This document shows, one piece after another, positions 25,215 through 35,610 of a stretch of 64,000 nt of DNA. Positions within the stretch are counted from its first letter, which is position 1. Each line of letters starts with the position of its first letter. This DNA comes from Citrus sinensis (lineage: Eukaryota; Streptophyta; Magnoliopsida; Sapindales; Rutaceae): assembly GCF_022201045.2 (NCBI RefSeq), contig NC_068557.1, positions 8,680,001 to 8,744,000 of the forward strand, read 5' to 3'. The position numbers and the translations under genes are program-made. Below the pieces are notes generated by a model. It was not told where the DNA came from and made no database searches. It saw only the letters and a list, made by a program, of their open reading frames with translations.

Positions 25215-25555
25215 TGAAATTGAGAAGAGAAAGAGAAGAAAAGATTAATTAAGTGATTTTTTAAAAAAAAATTTAAATAATAAAATTCTTAATTAAAAAT
25301 AAGATATAGAGAGTAAATTTATAGATTCAAATAACTCTACCTAAAAACAAATCTACAATGTATGATATAGCCTCCAAATAATTAATAACAAATAGATGAG
25401 AATTTATAAAATTAAGAAGAAAAAAAGAAGAAAAGATTAATTAAGTATTTTTTTTAAAATATTTAAATAATAAAATTATTAATTAAAAAGAGGATATAGA
25501 GAGTAAATTTATAGAATCAAGTAACTCTACCTAACAAAATATCTACAATGTATCA
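25215..25555. repeat. Tandem duplication of an AT-rich segment (period about 180 bp)
   Basis: Two successive blocks, about 25215-25372 and 25396-25555, share long ordered matches. Examples are GAAGAAAAGATTAATTAAGT, GATATAGAGAGTAAATTTAT, AACTCTACCTAA and ATCTACAATGTAT. No coding content. The duplication lies in the 3' flank of the UGT gene. Confidence 0.75.
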
Positions 25556-25636
25556 TCGTATTAACATAACCCACGCATGAAACTATATTATGTTTACAAT
25601 ATAACCTCCAATGATTAACAACAAGTATTATATTTA

Positions 25637-25917
25637 GGATGCGTTTGAAATGAAAGTTAGACTACTGTAACTTAAAAATTACAATAATAAAATATTTAGT
25701 AAACAATAATTACTCTAATTTGAAAATTATATCGATATAATTTTTTTTTATTTGTACAATAAAAATTTTATTATATCTTTAATAATTTTATCAAAATTAT
25801 TATTTAAATTTTATATTTATTATATATTATTAACTTTTATTTCATAATTATAATTTTTTTTCAAAAACTTTAACTTTTTAACTTAAAAGTTAAAGGAACT
25901 TAATTCTAAATATAACC
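25637..25917. mobile_element. MITE, family M1 copy 2
   Basis: Imperfect terminal inverted repeats (left GGATGCGTTTGAAATGA; right, reversed, GGTTATATTTAGAATTAAG). The AT-rich interior is shared with the copies at 5130 and 59616. It ends 56 bp downstream of the UGT stop codon, so it may lie in or next to that gene's 3'-UTR. Target duplication unclear. Confidence 0.6.
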
Positions 25918-25972
25918 TTCAAATGGTTAACAACAAATAGATGTGAGTGATGTATTAAACGAAACCAAATAA

Positions 25973-27442
25973 TTAATTTGTATCGTTTTCTAGGTTCTTC
26001 CACTTTTGAGCCACGTTGGCTAGTGATTTGGTAGAGAATCCATCTGGGCTCAAAGCATTTGCAGCAGCATCCTTTAGTACTCTCATCTTGTCCCTCAACA
26101 ACTTGCCATCTTCTCCTTGAATCAATCCCCTCGCATATGTTGCTACCTCTTCTCTCCCCACTAGTCCATCTTCGTTGACTTTGACCCTCCATGCAACCTT
26201 CAAATCATCTGTGAGAAGCACAGCATTCATCTTTTGCTCTGCATACAGTGGCCACGCAATTATAGGGACACCATGCACAATGCTTTCTAGAACTGAGTTC
26301 CAGCCACAATGGCTCAAGAACCCTCCGGTGGAGCCATGGCTCAGGACTTGAATCTGAGGGGCCCAAGAGGGCACCACTAGACCCACACCTTTGGTTCTAT
26401 CTAAGAACCCTTTCGGTAAATAATCAAAAGGATTTTCTTCTTTCATGCCGTGGACACCAAAGTAAGTGGCATTCGTAGCTTTCTCATCTGGGCATTTTAC
26501 AACCCAGAGAAATCTTTGTCCACTCATCTCAAGTCCTAAAGCCAACTCATTTAACTGCTTTTGTGACAAAGTTCCCCCACTGCCAAAACAAACAAACAGA
26601 ACTGACCCATTTGGCTGGTCATCTAACCACTTCAAACAGTCGGTTTTGTCGGATTCATTGATTGATCCGGTCAGAATCAGCGGTCCAACCGGGTAAACCG
26701 GAGGCAGCCTGAAGCTTGATTCCCTACTTTCCATTAAAGCCTTGAAAGCCCCCGGTTCCAAATCCATGAAACTATTAACCAGAATCCCAGCTGCTAAAGG
26801 GTACTGTTTGGCCAAGTGGATAATAGATTGATAAGTCTCGCTGTTTCTCTCTTGGAGACAGTCTTCCAAATCAGGACCGCAAATCGGGACACAGCCGGGC
26901 AATTGGACCGGTTCTGGCAAGTCTTTAAAGTCACAAGTAAACTTGTGATCAAGCTCAGGCAAATAAAATACCAGAGACAAGTCCATGGCTGTTGTTGAAA
27001 AGAAAACGTATATCGGAACACCGAATTCTCGAGTCACAGTGAAGGCCTCCAAGCCAAAAAGATCAACAACTAGAGCAACCAGTCGAGTTGACTGATCAGT
27101 TGTTAAGTTGTTGAGTGTCTCTCGCAGAGCAGAAAGAGAGCGAGTGAGGGTGAGCGTGATCCGAACTTCGATGCTAACGTCCTCGTGATCAGGCAAGTCG
27201 TCGAAACTCACAGGAGGAAGAAGGATGGTGGAGATGGAAGTGGGTGGCAAAGATTCAAGCACTTGTTTTCGTGGCTGCATGGGGGAGCCGTCGTGGGGGA
27301 TAATGAAAGTGACGTGAAAGTTGTGTTGAAGAACGAGTCGCTTAGCTAGCTCAACTAGTGGAATAAAGTGACCCATGCCTGGTGTTGGCACCAGGGCCAC
27401 GCTGATCGATTGTTTTATGTGTTGCGTGGTCTCCAACTCCAT
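25973..27442 (-). CDS. UDP-glycosyltransferase, UGT72-like (hydroquinone/phenylpropanoid glucosyltransferase)
   Basis: Intronless minus-strand frame. I start it at 27442 (METLE-like N-terminus, then VALVPTPGMGHFIPLVELA), giving 489 residues, the normal length for group E UGTs. The frame stays open 86 codons further upstream, but that extension is AT-rich promoter DNA. The catalytic His is at residue 25 (GMGHFIP) and the partner Asp at 127 (VVDLFG). The 44-residue PSPG sugar-donor box runs from Trp360 to Gln403 (WAPQ, SHCGWNS, WPLYAEQ), and its final Gln is typical of UDP-glucose users. Family members glucosylate small phenolics, monolignols or xenobiotics in the cytosol. The exact acceptor cannot be told from sequence. 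All key residues are intact, so it is probably active. Part of its upstream region is duplicated at 31688-32540. Confidence 0.93.
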   Translation of the reverse strand: MELETTQHIKQSISVALVPTPGMGHFIPLVELAKRLVLQHNFHVTFIIPHDGSPMQPRKQVLESLPPTSISTILLPPVSFDDLPDHEDVSIEVRITLTLTRSLSALRETLNNLTTDQSTRLVALVVDLFGLEAFTVTREFGVPIYVFFSTTAMDLSLVFYLPELDHKFTCDFKDLPEPVQLPGCVPICGPDLEDCLQERNSETYQSIIHLAKQYPLAAGILVNSFMDLEPGAFKALMESRESSFRLPPVYPVGPLILTGSINESDKTDCLKWLDDQPNGSVLFVCFGSGGTLSQKQLNELALGLEMSGQRFLWVVKCPDEKATNATYFGVHGMKEENPFDYLPKGFLDRTKGVGLVVPSWAPQIQVLSHGSTGGFLSHCGWNSVLESIVHGVPIIAWPLYAEQKMNAVLLTDDLKVAWRVKVNEDGLVGREEVATYARGLIQGEDGKLLRDKMRVLKDAAANALSPDGFSTKSLANVAQKWKNLENDTN

Positions 27443-27667
27443 TGAGAGAGATAAAAAAAGAAAGAAATTAAGAAGACGATAATTGCGCATTGAAGATGAG
27501 AACAAAAGGCCACCGTAAATGTATAAATATTGATATGGGGCCATATCGTGCGGTCTTTGCGAGAAAAGATCAGTGGAGTTTTCATATTGATTTTGATGTA
27601 CCACCCAGAAAGCAAATGATGGATGTTCTTGACTTAGTCCTGAATAGTGGTAGCACTGCAACAAAGG

Positions 27668-27870
27668 CATTATCATATGCCACGTACCTGCAATCAACAC
27701 AAGACCTGTGTCGCCTAAAATAATCGGCTGTTTGAATAGGTCTGCAGAAGTTTATTAAGGTGTTAGCTGAAAACTTTTTGTACTTAATAGCAATTTGAAA
27801 TACAAAAGGGTACGAGGGGTTAAATGAAAATTTACATACTGTAACAAATGATAAAAAAGTGACGTGGTAC
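27668..27870 (-). promoter_or_regulatory. Upstream region of the UGT gene (source copy of a duplication)
   Basis: Contains TGCCACGTACCTGCAATC (an ACGT-core G-box/ABRE-like word) 230-260 bp upstream of the UGT start codon. The same segment recurs at 31688-31857 plus 32498-32540. Conservation of the ACGT core in both copies is seen directly. A regulatory role is inference. Confidence 0.55.
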
Positions 27871-28328
27871 GGCTGTTTTAACATAACTTGACGTAGGGTT
27901 GGCAAAAATCTCTACGGGGACGGGTACTCTTGAGGATTTTTCTCATTCGGAAAAGATATGAGGATAATTTTATACCTAATTTTTTATTCGGGGAGGGGAT
28001 GAAGATTATTTTTTACCCAATTTTTTATTCAGAGAGGGAACGGGGATGAGGTGGAATCCCCATCCCCTACCCATTTCCCCATTTTAATTTTTAATTTTAT
28101 TTTTATTTTTAAAATTACTAATAAATAAATAAAAAAATTATAAATATTGTTAAAAATAATAAATATTAAAATAATTATATTATTAAACTTTTAAACTTAA
28201 TTAACTAATTAAAGTCTTAAATTTTTAATCCAAACCACAATGATACAGGAGAGAGCTGCCTAATTATAATTTACAACAGTTCTAATCCTAATTCGTATCC
28301 TACATTAGCTTGAATTGCTAGAGATATT

Positions 28329-28517
28329 TTGGCAATTCTAATTACAACAGTTGCTTCTGAATCAGCTTTTAGTACCGGTGGTAGAGTTGTGAGCCCACAC
28401 CGTAACAAACTTCATCCAAGCACATTAGAGGCCTTAATGTGCTGTCAAAGTTGGTTACGAGCTTACAATAGCAGTATGAGTTTATTTTACATTGTAATTA
28501 TATTATACAGTTATTAA
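28329..28517 (+). pseudogene. hAT transposase C-terminal dimerisation fragment
   Basis: The only conserved piece of the former transposase. It contains the SAFSTGGRVVS motif followed by the RNKLHPSTLEALMC segment, as in plant Ac/Tam3 and daysleeper-like proteins. A donor-like junction follows near 28450, and coding similarity (acidic Glu-rich stretch, QFATFLEEE) resumes at about 28566-28630, suggesting an ancestral intron. The DNA-binding BED finger and the catalytic core are absent. Confidence 0.85.
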
Positions 28518-28663
28518 TATTTGCGCTTATAAGTTACATTACTTATATCATTTTTCTTGTTTTAGGTTTGAAATCTGAGGCTATCTCTCAATTTGCCACA
28601 TTTCTTGAGGAAGAACAGGAGGAGCAGGAGGTGAATAGTTTTATTAAAAATATTAATTAAGTA

Positions 28664-28804
28664 TCTACATTTATTTCATTCATTTTATTGCCGATATAAA
28701 AATAATTTTTTCTACATTTATTTCATTCATTTTATTGCCGATATAAAAATAATTTTTTCTACATTTATTTCATTCATTTTATTGCCGATATAAAAATAAT
28801 TTTT
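28664..28804. repeat. Three tandem copies of a 47-bp unit inside the hAT relic
   Basis: Unit starts TCTACATTTATTTCATTC and contains TTTATTGCCGATATAAAAA. Copies begin at 28664, 28711 and 28758 and are virtually identical, so the expansion is recent compared with the decayed host element. Confidence 0.95.
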
Positions 28805-29189
28805 TTCTTTTTATTGTAGGATTATGAAGATTGAGTTATTGACAAAGATAATTATTTTAATAATTTATATTTTGAATGTGACTTTGTAATGGATCAATAT
28901 TAATGCAAGATATATTTTGAACTTTATTTTTATCTGAATTTTTTATTTTAATATGATTAATTTAAAATCGAAAATAAAAAAATGTATTAGACTATTAGTT
29001 ATTCGGGGACCGGGGACCCTCGAGGACCCCCTGTTATTATTCGGGGAGGGGATGAGGATTCTCTTAAGCAATTCTGACGGGGACGGGGACATAACAAAAT
29101 ATCGGGGATGGGTATGGGGAGATTGGTCCCCTCCCCTCCCCTCCCCATTGCCATCTTGACGTCTCAGCTTTTAGCGCATAATGCAGTGA

Positions 29190-29435
29190 TTAAAATTACA
29201 GTATTAATATCATATTTAAATATAAATTATGTAAATAAAACATAAGATTTATAAATTAACATTAACTATAAAATAAAACATAAATTACGTAAATAAAGTA
29301 TAAGACTTGTAAATAGAAAGTAAAATAAGTAAATTAACATACGAGTGATAAATTGATGTATCAACAGCAAATAAAACAAAAACTTATACATAAAACATAA
29401 AACTTGTAAACTAAAAATAAATGTCAAATAAAACA
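29190..29435. repeat. 155-bp AT-rich tandem array, left part
   Basis: Degenerate units built from words such as AAAATAAAACATAAATTA, GTAAATTAACAT and AAACTTGTAAA, spaced about 155 bp apart. The array stops abruptly at 29435 and resumes in register at 30364 after an inserted LTR. Confidence 0.75.
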
Positions 29436-30363
29436 TGTCTGGGAAATAAATATAATATTGAAAATGAAGCGCAACGTGTCGATGTGAATGTTATATGACT
29501 ATAAGTTATTCTAGTAGGATACCCGACCTATACTAGCTACACTTGGTAATTAAGCGGGTACGTAAGGTACACCACATCAGAGTTAAAGAAAATATCCAAA
29601 AATACCCGCCACGCGTGATATTTCCATCACCCAAAGAGAATATTTGATTTGCCAAAATTAAATAAGGAATATTATATTAAAAAAGAGGATACAACTAGTT
29701 GTCACACCTACAAAAAGCAAAAAGCAACATGTAAAATATAGTGATCCTTAGCTGCCACACCCAAAAATTGTCCAGACAACCTCGGCAGAGCTGTCCTAGA
29801 CCATCGGCAGCATGCGCCACGTGCACAAAACAACAAACCCTACCAAATAACCGACTCCTTACTTCCCAAGCATGCTCCTAATGGCTCAAAAAGCATGATA
29901 AAGGTAAAAATGATGAAAATATCTCATAAATAATAGTAGAATCACCACTACAGATGTGCCACATGGCATGGTACTTAGTGTATACTATATAAAGGCAATA
30001 AGGTTATATCTTTCTCAAACTTATCAAAAAATACACACAAAAAGGGGGCTTACAATCTCTTAACTCTATAAAAAGTTTAAGTAGCTGACTTAAACATCCG
30101 TAGTGGTCGCTAGCTACCGCCGGCTCCATCTCTAACCTCCTTCTATTATTTTACAGGTCCAAAGGCGTTCTTTTAAACCCTCTTCCTCCACGTCTGATCT
30201 CTCGCCATTATAAGTCTTTTTGCCACTCTTTTTCATTTCCTTCAAAGCTCTAAAACAACTCACATATTGTAGTTAAGTGAGGTACCTTAAATCCCAAAAA
30301 ATAAATTCATCGTTGTGGTGGGATTTTGTCTCTTTTTCTTGCATCCAAAATCTACTTAAAACA
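29436..30363 (+). mobile_element. Solo LTR, 928 bp, inserted in the 155-bp array
   Basis: Starts TGTCTGGGAAAT, ends TTAAAACA (TG...CA), and is flanked by the 5-bp duplication AAACA (29431-29435, 30364-30368). Joining the two flanks restores the 155-bp repeat register exactly, an internal proof of the insertion limits. A TATA box (ACTATATAAAGG, about 29985) lies in the expected promoter position on the plus strand. There is no internal retrotransposon region, so it is a solo LTR left by recombination. Confidence 0.78.
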
Positions 30364-30935
30364 AAACATAAATAAAGTAAATAAAAAATAAGACTAACAA
30401 ATGGTAGGTAAAACAAGTAAATAAACATAGAAATAGTAAATATTACTAATAAACAAAGCAAAAACTTATAAATGTAAATTAAAACTTGTAAATTAATATT
30501 AAGTGTAAAATAAAACATAAATTATGTAAAGGAAAAATAATTCTTGCAAATGAAGGGTAAAACAAATAAATTAACATAGGAGTAGCAAATTAATGGATTA
30601 TTAATAAACAAAATATGAACTTACAAATATAATATAAAATTTGTAAATCAACAGTAAGTGTAGAATAAAATATCAATTAAGTAAATGAAATATAAGACTT
30701 ATAAATGGAAGGTAAATCAAGTAAATTAACATGGCAGTAATAAATTAAAATATTATTGGTAAATAAAATAAAAACTGATAGATGTAACATAAAAATTATA
30801 AATCATCATTAAGTGTAAAATTAAATATAAAATATGTAAATAAAACATAAAATTTGTAAATATAAGGTAAATAAATAAATTAATATAAGAATTATATTGA
30901 AAAAAATTAAACCTACAAATGTAAAATAAAAACTC
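30364..30935. repeat. 155-bp AT-rich tandem array, right part
   Basis: About four diverged units. The marker word AAGTGTA recurs at 30501, 30656 and 30811, giving a period of 155 bp. This is satellite-like spacing, but the copies are few and diverged and no coding sequence is present. Confidence 0.82.
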
Positions 30936-31687
30936 ATTATAATAATGATTACCTAAATTGAATAATGATAGTTTTAGGTTTATGTGATACATATGATATT
31001 TGTGAAACTTTATTAAGGATAAAACTTGTACTTAAAATAAGATTTTGAAAATTATTTTTTTATGTTTTCAAAGTTGTTTGTAATATAAAATATCTTGTGT
31101 CCTTCTAAACTTCCTGGACAACAACCCCAAATGAGTTTTAAGTAAAAAAAAATTAAATTATATGAAGTATGTATAAAATATAAAATTAGATTTGATTTTA
31201 TTGATGTGTCATATACGTCTAGTAATATAATAATATTACTTTATTAATAAACAATACTATGATATTATGAATGTCTAGAATGAGTATAGAATTTATAGTT
31301 AACAAATTCAAAATAACACTTATTCTAATTGTTTTCATTACATTTTTTTTTCAATTCTCAATTAACAAGTGACTTTCTTATTTGTTTAACGAAATTTAAT
31401 AAAAAAACTATTTTTTGTTTAATGAAAGTTTAATAGTGTTTAATGAAAATTTAACATTTTTTAAAATAAACTAAACATTTCATTCACCATAAGTGAAAAT
31501 CAGTGCATCATCACATCTAGTACAAACATAGAATTATATAAACAATCTCAGCAGATACCTATTATAAGTACACAATTGATTGAATTAATGTATTTTTACA
31601 TTGAAGCACAAAAGGCCAAAATTGATACACTAAATATATTTGAGTGACGTGTCTCTTCCAACAAAGAAGTACCAAACAGAGATAAGC
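30936..31687. other. AT-rich spacer without recognisable features
   Basis: Very AT-rich, no frame with similarity, no definable transposon termini. Confidence 0.5.
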
Positions 31688-32540
31688 CTTGTGTAATCAT
31701 ATGCCACGTACCTGCAATCAACACAAGACTTGTGTCACCTAAAACAATCAACTGTTTTCATAGGCCTGCAAAAGATTAATAGGAGTTGGTTGAAATATTT
31801 TGTACTTAAAAAACAATTCGAAATAAAAGAGAGTGCGAGGGGTTTTGTGAAAACTAATGGTAAGTTTACTCGAGAGTAAAGAATGGAAATCAAGAAATGA
31901 GAATAAAATTTATATTTATTTGATAAAATATAATTTAGTAATGAGAATAAAATATATGGGTTTTACATAATTTTGGAATAAGAAATGAGAATCTCATTCC
32001 ATAGAAGGGGTTGGGAATGAGGATTTCCATTCTCTGAACTGACTTTTATATCCCTATAATTTTTTTATATTTTCTGAATTATCCTCGTTTAAATTAAAAT
32101 TAATTTTATTATTTTAAATGTCATTACTATTATTATTATTATTATTAAATTTTATTAACTTTATTATTTTAGTTATTATTAATTATTTTTATTATCATTA
32201 TTATCATTTATTATTATTATTAATTTTATTTTTGTAATTAATATCATTTTTATAATAATATTTATACATGTATCTTTTTAATGAAAATTACATTATTTAA
32301 TACTATATGTATTTTGGTAAATTGATTCACATTTCCATTTCACATTCCCATTTATTTTACTAAGTAAACACATCAATGACATTCCAGTACATTTCAATTT
32401 CCATTTATTTTTGCCAAGTAAACATTAGAATCCCATTCTCATTTCAGTTCATTCCTATTCCACCCTATTTCTATTCAATGAAGTAAACACACCATAAGAG
32501 TAGTGTTGTAACAAAAAATAAAAAGGTGAGGTGGCACCAC
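31688..32540 (-). repeat. Second copy of the UGT upstream region, split by a MITE
   Basis: 31688-31857 plus 32498-32540 align with 27668-27870. Shared words include ATATGCCACGTACCTGCAAT, CAACACAAGAC, TTTTGTACTTAA, GCGAGGGGTT/ACGAGGGGTT and GTAACAAA. The copy is in the same orientation, but no UGT coding sequence follows on its gene side. It is therefore an orphan promoter fragment or the remains of a tandem gene copy whose coding part was lost. Confidence 0.78.
31858..32494. mobile_element. PIF/Harbinger-like MITE, 637 bp
   Basis: Left end TGGTAAGTTTACT and right end AGTAAACACACCA are inverted repeats. They are flanked by the 3-bp duplication TAA (31855-31857, 32495-32497), typical of PIF/Harbinger elements. 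The paralogous segment at about 27829-27845 lacks it, giving a natural empty site. The interior is AT-rich with ATT/TTA runs and no ORF. Confidence 0.8.
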
Positions 32541-32813
32541 CATTTCAAGTTTTGGACATAGTTGGACCTCATAATATTTACTGGCTTTAAAAAAAAAAAG
32601 ATAAATCACATGCCATAAATGAAAATTCTATGTCTATACTAGAAAGGGTTATTATATAAAAAAACATATTTAAAAAAAATTGCAGAAAATAGCTGGGACT
32701 TGAGTAAGTTCCAGTAATTTTTCCAAAAAGTTTTTTAATCATATCTTTTTACTCCACTTGAAAGGCCATAAAGGGCCTTTATATAATAATTCTAAATATC
32801 GAGAATTTATTAA

Positions 32814-33430
32814 AGGATAATTTTTAAAAACCTCCCCTGAGGTTTGGGCTTGTTGCAAGTAGATGGCGAGAATCCGTTTATTTATAAAAAACCTCCTACC
32901 GTCAGTTAATTTTAACATTGACCGTTAGTTGACTATGCAAAGACAATATTGCCCTTAACAATAGTTTGTAGACTGACATAACGAAAAAAAAACTAAAATT
33001 ATTGGCGCGAAAAGCACAAATCCTATTTTTTGACAATTTTATCCTTGTCAATTCTAAAAATTTACAATATCATAGGTAAAGATTATGACTATTTCATTTT
33101 CAAGTTTTTAATTTTATTTTTCTTGTATGAACTTTAAGGAAATATCAATAATTTAAAGAGGATTTTTCAAGTTTTTAATTTCATCTTTTTTGTAGGAACT
33201 TTAAGAAAATATCAATAATTTAAAGAGGGTAAAATAGCCAACAATTTTAGTTTTTTTTTTTAGTTATTTCCGTCTACAAACTATTGTTAAGGGTAATATT
33301 ATCTTTGCACAATCAACTAACGGTCAATGTTAAAATTAATTGACGGTAGGGGGCTTTTTACAAATAAATCAATTCTCGCTATCTACTTGTAACAAGCCCA
33401 AACCTCAGGGGAGGTTTTTAAAAATTACCC
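32814..33430. mobile_element. Mutator-like foldback element, 617 bp, long TIRs
   Basis: Terminal inverted repeats of roughly 165-185 bp cover most of both halves (for example CCTCCCCTGAGGTTTGGGCT at the left and its complement at the right, and GTTAATTTTAACATTGACCG with its complement). The flanks carry a 9-bp duplication ATTTATTAA (32805-32813, 33431-33439), the size expected for Mutator. The loop holds a 67-bp tandem duplication starting at 33101 and 33168. No transposase. Such structures produce hairpin RNA when transcribed. Confidence 0.9.
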
Positions 33431-33439
33431 ATTTATTAA

Positions 33440-35610
33440 GCTAAGTAAATATGAAATATTATTTTATAACAGAATTCTCATAATTAAAATAAGAAAAGCA
33501 AAACAAATGGTGTTCAAATCGATATCTAGGAAAAAAAAGATAAAAATCCTAAAAGAAACAGAAAAAAATATAAAAATATCTTAAAACTAAAAAATAACCA
33601 GAAAAGAAGCAGAATTTCTTACTCGACCACGAGACATAATACCACAACGATTGTGGGTTTCGTTTATCTCATTGTAAGATTTGAAATGATGTATTATAAA
33701 CCTAAAACAGACATCTACAGTCCAATTTATGGCCTCTGAAAATATTCTACTCATCCCAAGCAACCGTCCTACCTCAAAATGACTATTACAATTAAAAGTC
33801 TTTTTAATCAATGATTTTTTGCTTGGCTGCAAACGAAATGAATAGAGAGAGGAAGCTTAGGAAGAACAAATATTTAGGTTTATTCTCAATTATGACAAGT
33901 TTGTAATTTCTATCAATTTATTTTATTATCACTCAATAATCTGCGCTTTTCAAAAAAAAAAAAAATTGCAACAAGCTATTGCAAAGTTAAATTTTTAAAA
34001 CATACCGCCCATATTTATTGATTCTTTTTGTTTCTCTCTTTTTTTTAAAAAAAATTATTTATCAGGTACTTCATCAACATTATTTTCTTGTGATTGAGAT
34101 GGCCGATTTGGGTCAAAAGAATACGAGAATTGACTGCAGTGTATAAATCTGGCAAAAGTGTTTTGGAAACTGTGCATTTGAGTCAAAATGAGTCTATTTA
34201 CCTCCCGGCTTTCATGATTTTGATAACCCACCAGAGGGTATTGGATATTGGTTATGTAATGATATGTATGGGAATACTATTTCCCGCTCTGTTTTATCCT
34301 AATTTTTATTAGGCTCCATTGTATCAAAAAAATACATCATCATTCTTGCACCAATGCGGAAGATTGGTTTTGTGATTTAGAGACGATTGTGAAGAACAAA
34401 ACATTGTGTTGCTGCAGGTGAAGAGAAAAAGAAGAAAATAAATGAACAACTAAATAGTTTACTTAACTGACCGAACTTAATAAATTTATAAAAGAAGCCC
34501 CTAAATGGTGATACGAAAAAATTTAGTGGTGAAACAAATATCCTGTTGGTCGGTTGCTTTTTGTATAATTACTTTTTTTTTCCTTCCTCAATATTCATGT
34601 GTATTGAGAGCGATCCAATAGTGGCTGGATTTTGTATTGAATAATTTTTCTCCCTCTTGATCATGTGATCTTTAAGAAGACCCAGATTAAATTATAGCGT
34701 TAAATTAAAAAAGTTGAGAAATCATACCGCACGCATGATTATTAGACACAAAAATAAATGAATTATACCTCACTCAAAAAATTATAATTTGAAAAAAATA
34801 ACATATAAAAATAAAAAGAAATAAACTTTTGAGAGATAAATTGCCGCAATACCCTTCCATGTAAGATATTTTAAAATATTATTCTTATATGTACTTTTTC
34901 GATATTATAGTTAGAATTTTACTTATATTTATTCTGAGAAATCTATCAGTACTATTTTTAATAATTTTAATATGGTACAATCGAGTAATATCGAGGAGAT
35001 ATCTATTCTATTATATTAATAAAAAAACATTTTTTTTACTCCTATTCATATTTATAATAAAAAATTTATTAAAATTATTCTTAATAATTCTAATATGAAT
35101 ACGAACCAACTCAAATTTCTATATAACATAATACTGGAGAAATATCTATTTTATCCTATCAATGAAGAGGCTCAGCATCTAACTTGAATCCGTACATTCT
35201 GGCTTGAGTGCATGGATTGTTTTTTGTGGCCATGGGAGAAGAGCCCATTGGCAAGTCTTACTTTGATATGAGGTAACGTTTTGAGTAGCAATAACATTAT
35301 ATGATATAATTATCCTTTTTTTTTTTCGAATAAGATATAATTATCCTTACGAAAGGACACGGCTAAGCAACCGCCAAATCACTTATTCGGAAACCGCGTA
35401 TCCGATTCCCAAGTCAAAGTTTTCGCTTTCACATGAAAGATCTCTATTTTATATAAATATTAATAATCGAATTGCTCATCCAATTTACGTCTCCCCTTCA
35501 AGAATCAAAACCACCGCACGCCTCACAATATTCCAATCAATCAGGCATAGAATCCCTCAAAGAAGCTCTTTCTTTCTTGCAAATTACTTGGCTTCAAATT
35601 TAAAACCAAA
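33440..35610. other. Gene-free spacer and GEM-like gene upstream region
   Basis: No coding similarity. There is a weak diverged direct repeat at about 34885-34990 and 35035-35145, with the words TTAATAATTTTAATATG / TTAATAATTCTAATATG and GGAGATATCTATT / GGAGAAATATCTATT. The last 150 bases are likely promoter and leader of the gene at 35611. Confidence 0.45.

Larger units (their letters stand above)
27895..29154 (+). mobile_element. hAT transposon relic with transposase C-terminus, 1260 bp
   Basis: Bounded by an 8-bp duplication CTTGACGT (27887-27894 and 29155-29162). It starts AGGGTTGGCAAAAATC and ends TTGCCAT, with GGGGACGGGG/CCCCATCCCC-rich subterminal zones. Between 28329 and 28500 the plus strand encodes ITTVASESAFSTGGRVVS and then a short basic and hydrophobic tail ending in a Trp-Leu pair. 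This is the hAT C-terminal dimerisation (RICESLEEPER-type) segment. The rest of the transposase is missing, so the copy is an internally deleted, non-functional relic. It was inserted in the upstream flank of the UGT gene. Confidence 0.88.

Noticed and set aside
27443-27700. Upstream extension of the UGT frame to a 575-codon protein
   Set aside because: The extra 86 codons lie in promoter DNA that is duplicated elsewhere without the gene. UGTs start close to the GMGHFIP motif.
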